A stretch of 52,502 nt of DNA. Origin: Deltaproteobacteria bacterium. GTDB lineage: Bacteria; Desulfobacterota; DSM-4660; Desulfatiglandales; HGW-15. The translations under genes were made by a program, and so were the position numbers. Each line of letters starts with the position of its first letter. Position 1 is the first letter of the stretch. The notes beneath the pieces were generated by a model. That model did no database searches, was not told the DNA's origin, and was given only the letters and a program-made list of their open reading frames with translations. The DNA is taken from assembly GCA_016930835.1 (NCBI GenBank), contig JAFGGA010000144.1, forward strand, positions 1 through 52,502, written 5' to 3'. This document shows, piece after piece, positions 18,121 through 26,035 of the stretch.

Positions 18121-18197
18121 TCTAGATTTCCATAAATAGATATTTTCAAAAAAAGACGCTTCTTTTCCCTGATTTGGTGCTTGTCCAGAAACACCCA

Positions 18198-18330
18198 AAT
18201 CCCCTCCTTCTCGAAGGGGGAGGTTTAGAGCCTGTCCCGAACTTGATACGGGAGTGGGATGGAAAAGCCGGGGGTGTCAAAGACATCCGTATCCATAACC
18301 CTTCCTGCGTGGAAGAGGAGGGATTGTAAA
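18198..18330. repeat. GC-rich inverted intergenic repeats
   Basis: The gap between the acyl-CoA dehydrogenase and MaoC genes carries a CCCCTCCTT/AAGGGGGAGG hairpin (about 18199-18226) and a second CCCTTCCTGC..AGGAGGGATTGTA element (about 18300-18330). The latter resembles elements near 19237 and 37283. No promoter or gene is seen. Confidence 0.5.
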
Positions 18331-18354
18331 GATAGCCCGGGATTCCTTCATCAT

Positions 18355-19188
18355 TCACTCAATCACAGCCAAAGCATTTTTCAACACCATTGATCGCTCG
18401 GTCTTCACCTGAACGATAATATCATGACCGGATTTCCAACCTTGTGTGGTGAGAGTATCTCCCGGATAGACGATGTCCGCAAAACGGGCCTTGAACATTT
18501 TCAGGCGAGAGACCTCGCCATCTAATAAGCCATTGATAATAGCACGGGTGGCGAATCCATAGGTGCACAGGCCATGAAGGACAGGCTTGTCAAAACCAAC
18601 GCGTTGCGCTTCTTCGGGTACCAGGTGCAAAGGATTGAGATCGCCATTGAGCCGATAAAGTATGGCCTGATTTTCCGCGACCTTTTCAGTGATCATAAAA
18701 TCCGGACCGCGCCCTTCCGGCGGATTTATGTTGACAGTCTTTGGTCCGGGATCACCACCGAATCCACCGGCACCCAAATAAAAAAGAAACCATTCCGCAT
18801 CATAGAGATGATCACCTTCCGGCATTCGACCGGTCATCTTAACATGGAACAAGGCGCCGCTTCCCTTATCAAAAATATCAACCACTTCACCTGTCTGGAT
18901 GATTTTACCTTCCGGGGGAAATGGTTTGGAGAGTCGGATCACCTGTTCGCCGTGGATCATAAAGGGCCAGTCAATGTCTTCGTCGAATAAGGGGAAAATT
19001 TGTGCGGCCGGTACCACGCAGAAACTGGGGATGACCTTCAACCTCCCCTGAGCTTCTTCATAAACAAACGATAATTCACGGGGCGTCGCTCCTACACTAA
19101 TGGCATAAAGGACTACATCCTTCCATGTATATTCACATATAGTGGGCCCTGTTCTTTTCCCGATCAGACGTCGATCCGCTATTGGCAT
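18355..19188 (-). CDS. MaoC-like (R)-specific enoyl-CoA hydratase, double hot-dog
   Basis: 277 residues from ATG 19188, which has GGAG seven bases upstream; upstream codons in the same frame read through repeat DNA and are not counted. The N-terminal half is a degenerate hot-dog (about 1-125). The C-terminal half carries the hydratase-2 signature YRLNGDLNPLHLVPEEA (catalytic Asp and His within NGDxNPLH) and PVLHGLCTYGFATRA. These enzymes add water to trans-2-enoyl-CoA giving the R-3-hydroxyacyl-CoA, the stereochemistry opposite to crotonase-type hydratases. First gene of the minus-strand group, divergent from the TetR gene. It could serve R-3-hydroxyacyl-CoA supply or epimerisation. Confidence 0.88.
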   Translation of the reverse strand: MPIADRRLIGKRTGPTICEYTWKDVVLYAISVGATPRELSFVYEEAQGRLKVIPSFCVVPAAQIFPLFDEDIDWPFMIHGEQVIRLSKPFPPEGKIIQTGEVVDIFDKGSGALFHVKMTGRMPEGDHLYDAEWFLFYLGAGGFGGDPGPKTVNINPPEGRGPDFMITEKVAENQAILYRLNGDLNPLHLVPEEAQRVGFDKPVLHGLCTYGFATRAIINGLLDGEVSRLKMFKARFADIVYPGDTLTTQGWKSGHDIIVQVKTERSMVLKNALAVIE

Positions 19189-19278
19189 TTTTTTCTCCGA
19201 ATGAATATATCCATCCCTAAATATCCCCCCTGACCCCTCCCTTCCTGCAAGGAGGTTGTATTTTAATATGTAAAACCC

Positions 19279-19397
19279 GTCATTCCGGACGAGTGGAGCA
19301 TAGCGAAGCGAGATCCGGAATCCAGGAATGCGTAGCAATTTCAAAAATTTCTGGATTCCGACTCAAGCTCCGTTTCAAGGGGCTTGGCCGGAATGAC
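19279..19397. mobile_element. MITE-like repeat with GTCATTCCGG terminal inverted repeats, copy 1
   Basis: 119 bp bounded by perfect 10-bp inverted repeats GTCATTCCGG and CCGGAATGAC, with an inner 9-bp inverted pair GGAATCCAG and CTGGATTCC. There is no coding capacity. Related elements lie at 37752-37904 and 41176-41303. The structure fits a non-autonomous miniature element or long REP-type palindrome. Confidence 0.65.
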
Positions 19398-19435
19398 GAA
19401 TTGTGACGCAATCTCAAGGTGAGGGGGGAGTAATG

Positions 19436-19552
19436 ACCTGCCGCGCCTTTTATGCACAATATTTGATTATCCTTGACATGTAATTGCATCGGGCAACATC
19501 TCCCGCAATCAAAGGCGGATGTGGGATAGGTAATCTTTACATCGCATTTCAT
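19436..19552 (-). pseudogene. Possible remnant of a molybdopterin oxidoreductase N-terminus
   Basis: Reading leftwards from an ATG at 19552, the peptide contains FDCGRCCPMQLHVKDNQIL followed by CIKGA. This recalls the iron-sulfur-binding N-terminus of molybdopterin oxidoreductases (C-x-x-C pattern, then VKDGxVxxIxG). The similarity fades near 19440, and the frame then enters the 19279-19397 repeat. There is no ribosome site. It is likely a decayed fragment cut off at the repeat. The match rests on some 35 residues, so it stays tentative. Confidence 0.35.
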
Positions 19553-19645
19553 GATTTTCGCTTTTTTTGGTTTTGATCAATGCCTGTTTAGCAACACGAT
19601 CTTGTTATACATCTCATAAAAATGGATACTTTTTTCCATACGTGA

Positions 19646-19675
19646 TTGAAAAAGTCAATGTATATATTTTAATAT
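19646..19675 (+). promoter_or_regulatory. Sigma-70-like promoter for the tetR-acyl-CoA dehydrogenase operon
   Basis: TTGAAA (19646-19651), an 18-bp spacer and TAATAT (19670-19675) in an AT-rich stretch about 150 bp upstream of the TetR start. This is plausible but not unique in such AT-rich DNA. Confidence 0.35.
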
Positions 19676-19821
19676 TAAGTGTTTAAGGGATTTTTTTTAT
19701 AATGATACAATTATTTTTTCCATTTTTTTTTAGAATCATTATATTTTTCCCTTGATTTTTGACAGGAAGTTTTTTAAAAGAAGGGTATTCAACTGTTATT
19801 CGGATAAACATAAGGAAACAC

Positions 19822-20505
19822 ATGACGAAACAAAAACGTATTGGTGCTCGCAAGGAGCAGATCCTTAAGGCAGCAGAACAGGTTTTTGCGAAGAAAGGCT
19901 TCCAACAGGCCACTATCTCTGAAATCGCCCGGGAGGCAAATGTATCCGATGCCACGATTTATGAATATTTTCCGACCAAAGAAGAGCTTCTCTTCACCAT
20001 CCCCTTTGAAACCACCCGAAAAGGGAAAAAAGATTTATTATTGCATTTAAGTCTCATACGTGGTGCCGCCAATAAAATGCGCGCGCTCATCTATTGGTAT
20101 TTACATTTCTTTGAGCACCACCCTGATTACGGCGCGGTCGTTTTGCTGATCCTTAAATCCAATCGTGAATTCCTTAAAACCGATACCTATCAGGTCGTTC
20201 GTGAGTGGGCTCGATTATTTGTTGATATTATCAAGGAGGGCATGGAATCCGGGGAATTTAAAAAGGATATTGATCCCTATCTCGTAAGGTCCGTCATTCT
20301 CGGTACGATTGAACATAGTGTGATCAGCTGGCTATTAATTGGAAGACCGAAAGATCTTCTCTCACTTGTTGATCCTTTGACGGATCTGGTTGTTAACGGG
20401 ATTAATAAGGAAGACGCCATGGATACGAGTCGATGGAATATCAATATTTCCTTGGAACGACCCCAAGAAAAAAAAATTTCCGATATGCCAGCTGAAAACG
20501 AATAA
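19822..20505 (+). CDS. TetR/AcrR family transcriptional regulator
   Basis: 227 residues from ATG 19822, with AAGGA five bases upstream; a longer frame from a TTG at 19759 has no ribosome site. The N-terminal HTH has the classic TetR layout: REQILxAAxxxFAKKGF-like helix 1, TISEIAREANVSDATIYEYF (recognition region, about residues 30-50) and KEELL. The C-terminal ligand domain is all-helical. Many such regulators in beta-oxidation operons release DNA on binding long-chain acyl-CoA (FadR/PsrA-like). Its position at the head of the operon and opposite the minus-strand group makes it the likely repressor of both. Ligand and operator are inferred. Confidence 0.9.
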   Translation: MTKQKRIGARKEQILKAAEQVFAKKGFQQATISEIAREANVSDATIYEYFPTKEELLFTIPFETTRKGKKDLLLHLSLIRGAANKMRALIYWYLHFFEHHPDYGAVVLLILKSNREFLKTDTYQVVREWARLFVDIIKEGMESGEFKKDIDPYLVRSVILGTIEHSVISWLLIGRPKDLLSLVDPLTDLVVNGINKEDAMDTSRWNINISLERPQEKKISDMPAENE

Positions 20506-20587
20506 TTATTGTTTACATTAGAGAAGAATTTCCCCTTAGTGATGTTCTTTTTTTTAAAAAAATGAAAAAATGAGTGAGGTAATAAAT

Positions 20588-22393
20588 ATGACACAACTTA
20601 TTGCAGATCGACGAGATATTGATTTTGTCCTTTATGAACAGCTTGATACTGAGGCACTGACCCGCCATAAACGTTTTGCGGGCTATAATAAAAAGACTTT
20701 TGATATGATCATCACTGAGGCCCGAAATTTCGCCATCAAGGAGCTCCTGCCCGTGAATCCGGAAGGAGATCGTATTGGGGTACGCCTGGAAAACGGTCAG
20801 GTCAAGGTTCCGGAATGCTTTCATCGGCCTTATAAGCTTTTTCTGGAAGGGGAATGGACGTCGCTTACTGAAGATCCTGAATTGGGCGGTCAAGGATTAC
20901 CGGTCAGTATTGCACGGGCCGTCGCCGAGTATATGGTCGGCGCTAACAACAGCCTGGTTAATTACGGTTTATTCGGACATGGAACCGGTAAGATGATCGA
21001 GTTATTTGGAACCGAGGAACTCAAATCTCTTTTTTTGAAAAAACTTTATACCGCTGAGTGGGGCGGAACCATGTTATTAACAGAGGCCGAAGCCGGATCG
21101 GATCTGAATCTATTAACCTCAACGGCGGAGAAACAACCGGACGGCACTTATCACCTTAACGGAACCAAAATATTTATCACTAATGGTGACCACGATCTTG
21201 CCGAGAACATTATTCATCCGGTACTGGCTCGTCTTGAAGGGGCGCCTAAAGGGACCAAGGGCATTTCCATATTCATTGTACCCAAGATCTGGGTCAATCC
21301 GGATGGGACCCTGGGTGAACGCAATGGCATTGCATGTACCGGTATTGAAGAAAAAATGGGTATCCATGCCAGCTCCACTTGTACGTTGGCGATGGGAGGC
21401 AAGACACCGTGCCGGGGGTTTTTGCTGGGAGAAGAAAATCAAGGAATGAAGATTATGTTCCATATGATGAATGAGGCCCGCCTGGCTGTCGGCTTCCAGG
21501 GTTTTGCCTTTGCTTCGGCTGCCTATCTATATGCATTGAATTATGCCAGGGAACGTATTCAGGGCTATGATATTGAAGCAGGGAAAGGTTCGGATCCGGT
21601 CACCATTATTCAGCATCCTGATGTCCGGCGAATGCTGCTGTGGATGAAGGCCCATGTGGATGGTATGCGAAGCTTTATGTATTATGCTGGTGAATGTCTG
21701 GAAAATATCGGTTTAGCCGAAACAGATGAAAAAAGGGCATTTTACCAAGGGCTGGCGGATTTGTTTATCCCCGTGGTAAAGGCCTATTCCAGCGACCGCG
21801 GCTTTGAAATATGTGCTCAGGCTATGCAGGTCTATGGCGGTTATGGGTACAGCAAAGAATATCCTGTTGAGCAGTATACCAGAGACGCTAAAATCGCATC
21901 CATCTATGAAGGGACCAATGGTATTCAGGCCATGGATCTGTTGGGCAGAAAGATGACCATGAACAACGGGAAGGCGTTCATGGATTTTTTGGGTGAACTA
22001 AAAAAGACCGTCGCCATGGCTAAAGAGATAGACGCAACAAAGGCCATGGCCGATGAGGTTGAAAAAGCGGCCAATAAATTGGGAAAGTCGGCCATGCATC
22101 TGGGATCCGTCGCTATGGCAGGGGGAATAAAAAGGGCCTTTGCCTATGCAACCCCGTTCCTTGAGGTCATGGGTGATGTGATCATGGCATGGATGCTTTT
22201 ATGGCGGGCAGCCGTTGCATCGAAGAAGCTGGCTGAAGGGCCTAAAAAGGATATGGATTTTTATCAAGGTCAACTCAAGACCGCTGAATTCTTTATTTAT
22301 ACAATACTTCCCGGGACATTCGGTAAAATGGATGCCATTAACATAGCCAATAATGCCGTCAATGAGATAACCGAGGCCCAATTCGGGGGGTAG
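20588..22393 (+). CDS. Acyl-CoA dehydrogenase, 600-residue type with C-terminal extension
   Basis: 601 residues. ATG 20588 is chosen because GAGG lies about nine bases upstream and it matches the paralogue at 18120; an ATG at 20570 would add six residues. Motifs: TMLLTEAEAGSDLNLL (161-176), MMNEARLAVG, MQVYGGYGYSKEYPVEQY, and YEGTNGIQ with catalytic E441. It would oxidise acyl-CoA to 2-enoyl-CoA with FAD, feeding ETF. The C-terminal ~130 residues form the extra helical domain of this subfamily. It follows the TetR gene by 82 bp and precedes the transporter genes, so it is the first catabolic gene of the plus-strand operon. Confidence 0.93.
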   Translation: MTQLIADRRDIDFVLYEQLDTEALTRHKRFAGYNKKTFDMIITEARNFAIKELLPVNPEGDRIGVRLENGQVKVPECFHRPYKLFLEGEWTSLTEDPELGGQGLPVSIARAVAEYMVGANNSLVNYGLFGHGTGKMIELFGTEELKSLFLKKLYTAEWGGTMLLTEAEAGSDLNLLTSTAEKQPDGTYHLNGTKIFITNGDHDLAENIIHPVLARLEGAPKGTKGISIFIVPKIWVNPDGTLGERNGIACTGIEEKMGIHASSTCTLAMGGKTPCRGFLLGEENQGMKIMFHMMNEARLAVGFQGFAFASAAYLYALNYARERIQGYDIEAGKGSDPVTIIQHPDVRRMLLWMKAHVDGMRSFMYYAGECLENIGLAETDEKRAFYQGLADLFIPVVKAYSSDRGFEICAQAMQVYGGYGYSKEYPVEQYTRDAKIASIYEGTNGIQAMDLLGRKMTMNNGKAFMDFLGELKKTVAMAKEIDATKAMADEVEKAANKLGKSAMHLGSVAMAGGIKRAFAYATPFLEVMGDVIMAWMLLWRAAVASKKLAEGPKKDMDFYQGQLKTAEFFIYTILPGTFGKMDAINIANNAVNEITEAQFGG

Positions 22394-22510
22394 TTATGCC
22401 CGGGGATGACTCATTTCCGGATGGGGTTTTCAATGACCATCCGGGAATGCCCGTCTTTGCTTTCCGCTATCTTCTTTTACAACCAAATCAAGTCTAGAGG
22501 TGCAGATACC

Positions 22511-23560
22511 ATGGATATGAAGCGCGACTATTATGAAGACATCCAGTTATTCAGCTCCGGCGTTGTCATATTCTGGTTTGTTGCCATGATGGTTTTCCTT
22601 GCAGTTGTTCCGTTTATCTTCAAGAATTATTATATATATGTCATTAATTTCATGGCCATCAATGTCATTGTGGTCTTGGGATTAAATCTCCTTGTGGGAT
22701 ATACAGGCTTGATCTCCTTGGGCCACGCCGGTTTTTTTGCCATCGGCGCCTATGGGACCGTGGTATTGATAACCCAAGCCCACTTGCCTTTTCTTCTTGC
22801 TCTCCTTGTTGCCGGTCTGATTGCGGCGATTTTCGGTTTTTTATTGGGACTGCCCGCCCTCCGTCTGGAAGGACCCTATCTGGCCATTGCGACTCTTGGC
22901 TTTGGGGTGACCGTTACTCAGGTCATTGGAAAAATAAAGATATTGGGTGAGCGTCAAGGCCTGCATGCACCGGACTTGATCATTGGACCTTGGCATTTCG
23001 ATACGGATAAAGACTTTTATTTTCTTTTAATCCCCATAGCGATCATTTTGGCCTTTGCGGCGCGTAATATTACCAAAACGAAGGTGGGTCGAGCCTTTAT
23101 CTCCATCCGTGATGCTGAAATCGCGGCGGAGACCATGGGCGTCAATTTAACCTTTTATAAAACGTTGGCCTTTGCCTTAAGCGCATTTTATGCAGGTATT
23201 GGAGGGGGACTCTACGCCTTTGTGCTGAGGTTTATTGAACCGGAGCTTTTTAGCCTTTCTCTATCCATTATGTTTCTAACCATGGCTGTTGTCGGCGGCT
23301 TAGGATCTATGATGGGCCCCATTGCCGGGGCTTGCCTCCTTAGCTGGTTGGATTTACAACTTAGGAACATATTGGATATCCCTTATCTGGGTGAGTGGCT
23401 CAGGTCCTTATCTCAAAGTTACTTTTCGCTGACAGGGGTATCCAACATCCAGTACATTGTATTCGGTGGAATATTGCTTTTCATAATGTTGTTTGAACCC
23501 CTCGGTATTTTCGGGATCTGGATCCGGACGAAAAAATATTGGAAAACATGGCCCTTCTAG
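22511..23560 (+). CDS. livM: LIV-type ABC transporter inner-membrane permease (LivM family)
   Basis: 349 residues from ATG 22511, preceded by AGAGG; in-frame codons upstream to 22406 read unlike a LivM start. It has about nine to ten hydrophobic helices and the LivM signature GLNLLVGYTGLISLGHAGFFAIGAY (split here as GLNLLVGYTG then LISLGHAGFFAIGAY), plus the cytoplasmic loop GRAFISIRDAEIAAETMGVN that docks the ATPase. It would form the translocation pore with the LivH homologue. The substrate is probably not a branched-chain amino acid: the genes are embedded between an acyl-CoA dehydrogenase and an acyl-CoA synthetase. That context points to a carboxylic or fatty acid. Confidence 0.88.
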   Translation: MDMKRDYYEDIQLFSSGVVIFWFVAMMVFLAVVPFIFKNYYIYVINFMAINVIVVLGLNLLVGYTGLISLGHAGFFAIGAYGTVVLITQAHLPFLLALLVAGLIAAIFGFLLGLPALRLEGPYLAIATLGFGVTVTQVIGKIKILGERQGLHAPDLIIGPWHFDTDKDFYFLLIPIAIILAFAARNITKTKVGRAFISIRDAEIAAETMGVNLTFYKTLAFALSAFYAGIGGGLYAFVLRFIEPELFSLSLSIMFLTMAVVGGLGSMMGPIAGACLLSWLDLQLRNILDIPYLGEWLRSLSQSYFSLTGVSNIQYIVFGGILLFIMLFEPLGIFGIWIRTKKYWKTWPF

Positions 23561-23576
23561 TGTTTGAAGGCACAAG

Positions 23577-23722
23577 GCGCAGCCGCTGTCGTCTAAATGT
23601 TTTGGCGGGCCAGGGGGCTCAGGGCTCAAGGAATCATTATTTGTTGGATAACATCCATTCCTCCATTTTCCCTCAGCTCGTGAGAGGGGGATAGGGGGAG
23701 GCGGCTAAAGGTTAAAAAAAAT
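23577..23722. repeat. GC-rich hairpin in the livM-livH gap
   Basis: The 162-bp gap holds a CCCTC..GAGAGGGGGATAGGGGGAGG element (23669-23700, core CCCTC/GAGGG) like those at other junctions of this operon. The livH ribosome site is weak (AAGG near 23706). Confidence 0.45.
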
Positions 23723-24598
23723 ATGATTGATTTTTTACAGATGGTCCTTAACGGTATCGCGGCAGGCAGTTCATATGCCTTGGTGGGTCTTGGGATGGTA
23801 CTCATTTATAAGGCTTCGGAAGTACCCAATTTTGTGCAAGGTGAAATGGCACTCCTGCCGGTCTTTGTGGCCTTTATGTTGCTTGAATCCTATGGAGTTC
23901 CCCCATACATGGCTTTCCCCATAACCCTGATCTTCGCCTTTTTTCTGGGATGCTTTTTGGAATTTGCTATCCTTCGACGTGCAAAAGATCCGAATATTTT
24001 GGGCCTTATCATCATTACCATTGGCATGGAAATGATTTTATTGGGTCTGGTTTCTTGGAAGTTCGGCGCTGATCAACGGGTTATGCCCTTTCCCATTTCT
24101 GAATATGATAGCATCGCCATCGGCAATCTTTTTATCAGCTCTTTAAACATGCTTACGTTGGTAGCCGCATTATTCATCATGTTGGTCCTATTTTTGTTTT
24201 TCCGATATTCAAAGATTGGAGTGGCCATGAAGGCCTCTCAGCAAAATGAAACGGCCGCCCGGCTAATGGGTATCAAGACCAAGCAAGTCAGGATGCTCAC
24301 ATGGGGAATATCCGCAATGGTCGGTACTGTCGCAGGTCTTCTCCTCGCGCCGGTCATCATGGAGCCTTTTATGATGTGGAACCCCATGATGAAAGGATTT
24401 GCAGGTGCCGTGGTAGGTGGAATGACATCGCTACCCGGTGCTGTTATCGGGGCGTACATCATTGGTGTCATAGAGAACCTTTTTGGAGGTTACGTGTCTA
24501 TTGAATTTAAATCAGTTGTGGCCTTTGCCGTCATTGTTTTGGTGCTTTGTGTCAGGCCTAGTGGTTTATTCGCGAGACATTATGTGAAAAAGGTTTAG
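23723..24598 (+). CDS. livH: LIV-type ABC transporter inner-membrane permease (LivH family)
   Basis: 291 residues, normal length. It starts MIDFLQMVLNGIAAGSSYAL with the typical LivH GLxxGxxYALVGLGM-like segment, and has about eight hydrophobic helices. The conserved loop KIGVAMKASQQNETAARLMG is the ATPase-coupling region, followed by MVGTVAGLLLAP and GAVVGGMTSLPGAVIGA. It partners the LivM homologue upstream. The stop at 24596-24598 is followed after three bases by a GTGTCCA-type repeat. Confidence 0.9.
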   Translation: MIDFLQMVLNGIAAGSSYALVGLGMVLIYKASEVPNFVQGEMALLPVFVAFMLLESYGVPPYMAFPITLIFAFFLGCFLEFAILRRAKDPNILGLIIITIGMEMILLGLVSWKFGADQRVMPFPISEYDSIAIGNLFISSLNMLTLVAALFIMLVLFLFFRYSKIGVAMKASQQNETAARLMGIKTKQVRMLTWGISAMVGTVAGLLLAPVIMEPFMMWNPMMKGFAGAVVGGMTSLPGAVIGAYIIGVIENLFGGYVSIEFKSVVAFAVIVLVLCVRPSGLFARHYVKKV

Positions 24599-24601
24599 AC
24601 A

Positions 24602-24668
24602 GTGTCCATCCAGAAATAACCCGAATCCCCTCACGCGCGGGAAGGGGGGGGGACGAATGGCTAGACAC
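24602..24668. repeat. GTGTCCA-ended repeat, copy 2 (inverted), between livH and livK
   Basis: Begins GTGTCCATCCAGAAATAACC, the reverse complement of the right end of copy 1 at 8566-8629. It has a CCCCTC..GGGGGGG core and ends TAGACAC. It lies three bases after the livH stop. Confidence 0.6.
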
Positions 24669-24713
24669 TAGGCGGTTTTATTGTCAATAATCAATCAAAA
24701 ATGGAATGAAAAT

Positions 24714-24720
24714 GGAGGGA
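24714..24720 (+). promoter_or_regulatory. Ribosome binding site deciding the livK start
   Basis: GGAGGGA ends three bases before ATG 24724. The in-frame ATG at 24706 lacks a site, and starting at 24724 gives a standard signal peptide (MKKKSLSIAA...). Confidence 0.75.
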
Positions 24721-24723
24721 GCA

Positions 24724-25971
24724 ATGAAAAAGAAAAGTCTGAGTATCGCAGCAATCATGTTTTTGTTGGTTTTTGGATTGGCATTAAATGGATCAGCAGA
24801 ACAAGGTGTGACGGATACGGAGATCCATATCGGCCAATGGAGTCCCCAAACCGGTCCGGCAGCCCCATGGGGTGCCGTGGCGCGCGGAACCGATGCCTAT
24901 TTTAAAATGATTAATGCAGAGGGTGGCATTCACGGTCGTAAGATCATACACCATTATTTTGATGACGGTTACAATCCAGCTAAAACCGTGGCAGGCGTCA
25001 AGCAACTCCAGGAAGACGTGGGTATGTTCGGATGGGTTTCCGGTGTGGGAACCGCATGTGGGCTAGCAGTAAAAGATTACCTCATGGGACGTAAGATCCC
25101 TTGGGTCGGTCCTTCTTCGGGGTCATCTCACTGGGTGGATCCACCCCAAAAATATCTATTTAATGACTATCCCCTGTATTCAGGTGATGCCCAGATTCTT
25201 GTCAAGGTTGCAGCCGAAAAATTAGGGCTTAAACGCATTGCCATCACCTATCAAAACGACGATTACGGCAAATTAGGCCTGGCGGGAGCCAGAAAACAGG
25301 CGGCGAAAGAGGGCCTAAGCCTCGTTGCCGAGATTCCCATGAATGTAGCGGATACGGATATGGCTCCTTTTGTCATGGAACTTAAAAAGGCCAACGCGGA
25401 TTCCGTTCTGATGTTTATCGGTGTGGGACAAGTCGCGCGCCTGATTGGTACCGGCAAGGCCATGAAATTCGATCCCAGATGGATGACCACCACAACATGC
25501 GCGGATGCGCCTCTCATGATCGCCATCACCAAAGGTCTTTTTGCAGGAACCATTGTGGCCAACTTCGGTCTATTTGAACCCCAAGTAGTGGGTATCGGCA
25601 ATACGGAAGACGTGAATAATCCATCACATCCGGTGGTTAAAAAATATTATGAAGATGCCTTTAAAAAATTTGCGGCCAAGGAAGAACGTTGGGGCCTGAC
25701 CTTTGTGGCGGGCATGGCTTATGCGGAGCCCATGCTTGAAGGGTTAAAGCGAGCCGGCCGCGATCTGACTCGTGAAAAATTCGTGGCCGCTATGGAGACA
25801 ATCAAAGATTTCAAGGGATCCATGGGTCGCGTCAGTTATGGGTCTTTTGACCCCAATGATCCGCATTGCAGGGTGGGACAGACAGAAATCTTTGCCAGTG
25901 AGGTCACTGCTGATGGTAAATACAAAGTCCTGATGGACTGGACTGAGATGCCTTATGTAAAAATCGATTAG
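24724..25971 (+). CDS. livK: LIV-type ABC transporter periplasmic substrate-binding protein
   Basis: 415 residues. It has a Sec signal peptide, MKKKSLSIAAIMFLLVFGLA with cleavage probably after NGSAE or just before it, then a Peripla_BP_6 two-lobed fold. Early signature: VTDTEIHIGQWSPQTGPAAP, the ligand-binding loop of LivJ/LivK relatives (normally SGP or TGP). Next come AYFKMINAEGGIHGRKI, an almost universal family block, and later QNDDYGKLGLAGARK. The protein captures the substrate in the periplasm for the LivMHGF pore. It is flanked on both sides by palindromic repeats, and the last base of its stop codon begins one of them. Confidence 0.92.
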   Translation: MKKKSLSIAAIMFLLVFGLALNGSAEQGVTDTEIHIGQWSPQTGPAAPWGAVARGTDAYFKMINAEGGIHGRKIIHHYFDDGYNPAKTVAGVKQLQEDVGMFGWVSGVGTACGLAVKDYLMGRKIPWVGPSSGSSHWVDPPQKYLFNDYPLYSGDAQILVKVAAEKLGLKRIAITYQNDDYGKLGLAGARKQAAKEGLSLVAEIPMNVADTDMAPFVMELKKANADSVLMFIGVGQVARLIGTGKAMKFDPRWMTTTTCADAPLMIAITKGLFAGTIVANFGLFEPQVVGIGNTEDVNNPSHPVVKKYYEDAFKKFAAKEERWGLTFVAGMAYAEPMLEGLKRAGRDLTREKFVAAMETIKDFKGSMGRVSYGSFDPNDPHCRVGQTEIFASEVTADGKYKVLMDWTEMPYVKID

Positions 25972-26030
25972 TGTCCACTATTCATCCCTCCTCCCCATGC
26001 GGGAGGGGGGTTAGGGGAAGTTGGGGAAAC
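25971..26030. repeat. GTGTCCA-ended repeat, copy 3, starting in the livK stop codon
   Basis: GTGTCCACTATTCATCCC starts at the G of the livK TAG. A hairpin CCCTCCTCCCC / GGGAGGGGGG follows, then TTAGGGG. The right end appears absent. The element supplies part of the sequence upstream of livG. Confidence 0.55.
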
Positions 26031-26035
26031 GATTC

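Larger units (their letters stand above)
19189..19821. other. Divergent promoter region with repeats and a gene remnant
   Basis: 633-bp gap between the divergent MaoC and TetR genes. It contains a GC-rich hairpin (about 19225-19262), a 119-bp element with 10-bp terminal inverted repeats (19279-19397), a possible oxidoreductase remnant on the minus strand (19436-19552) and an AT-rich promoter-like stretch (19646-19675). Operators of the TetR protein would be expected here, but no clear perfect palindrome stands out. Confidence 0.6.

Noticed and set aside
19821-20050. Alternative 69-codon plus-strand frame within the TetR gene
   Set aside because: The TetR helix-turn-helix is unambiguous in the other frame.
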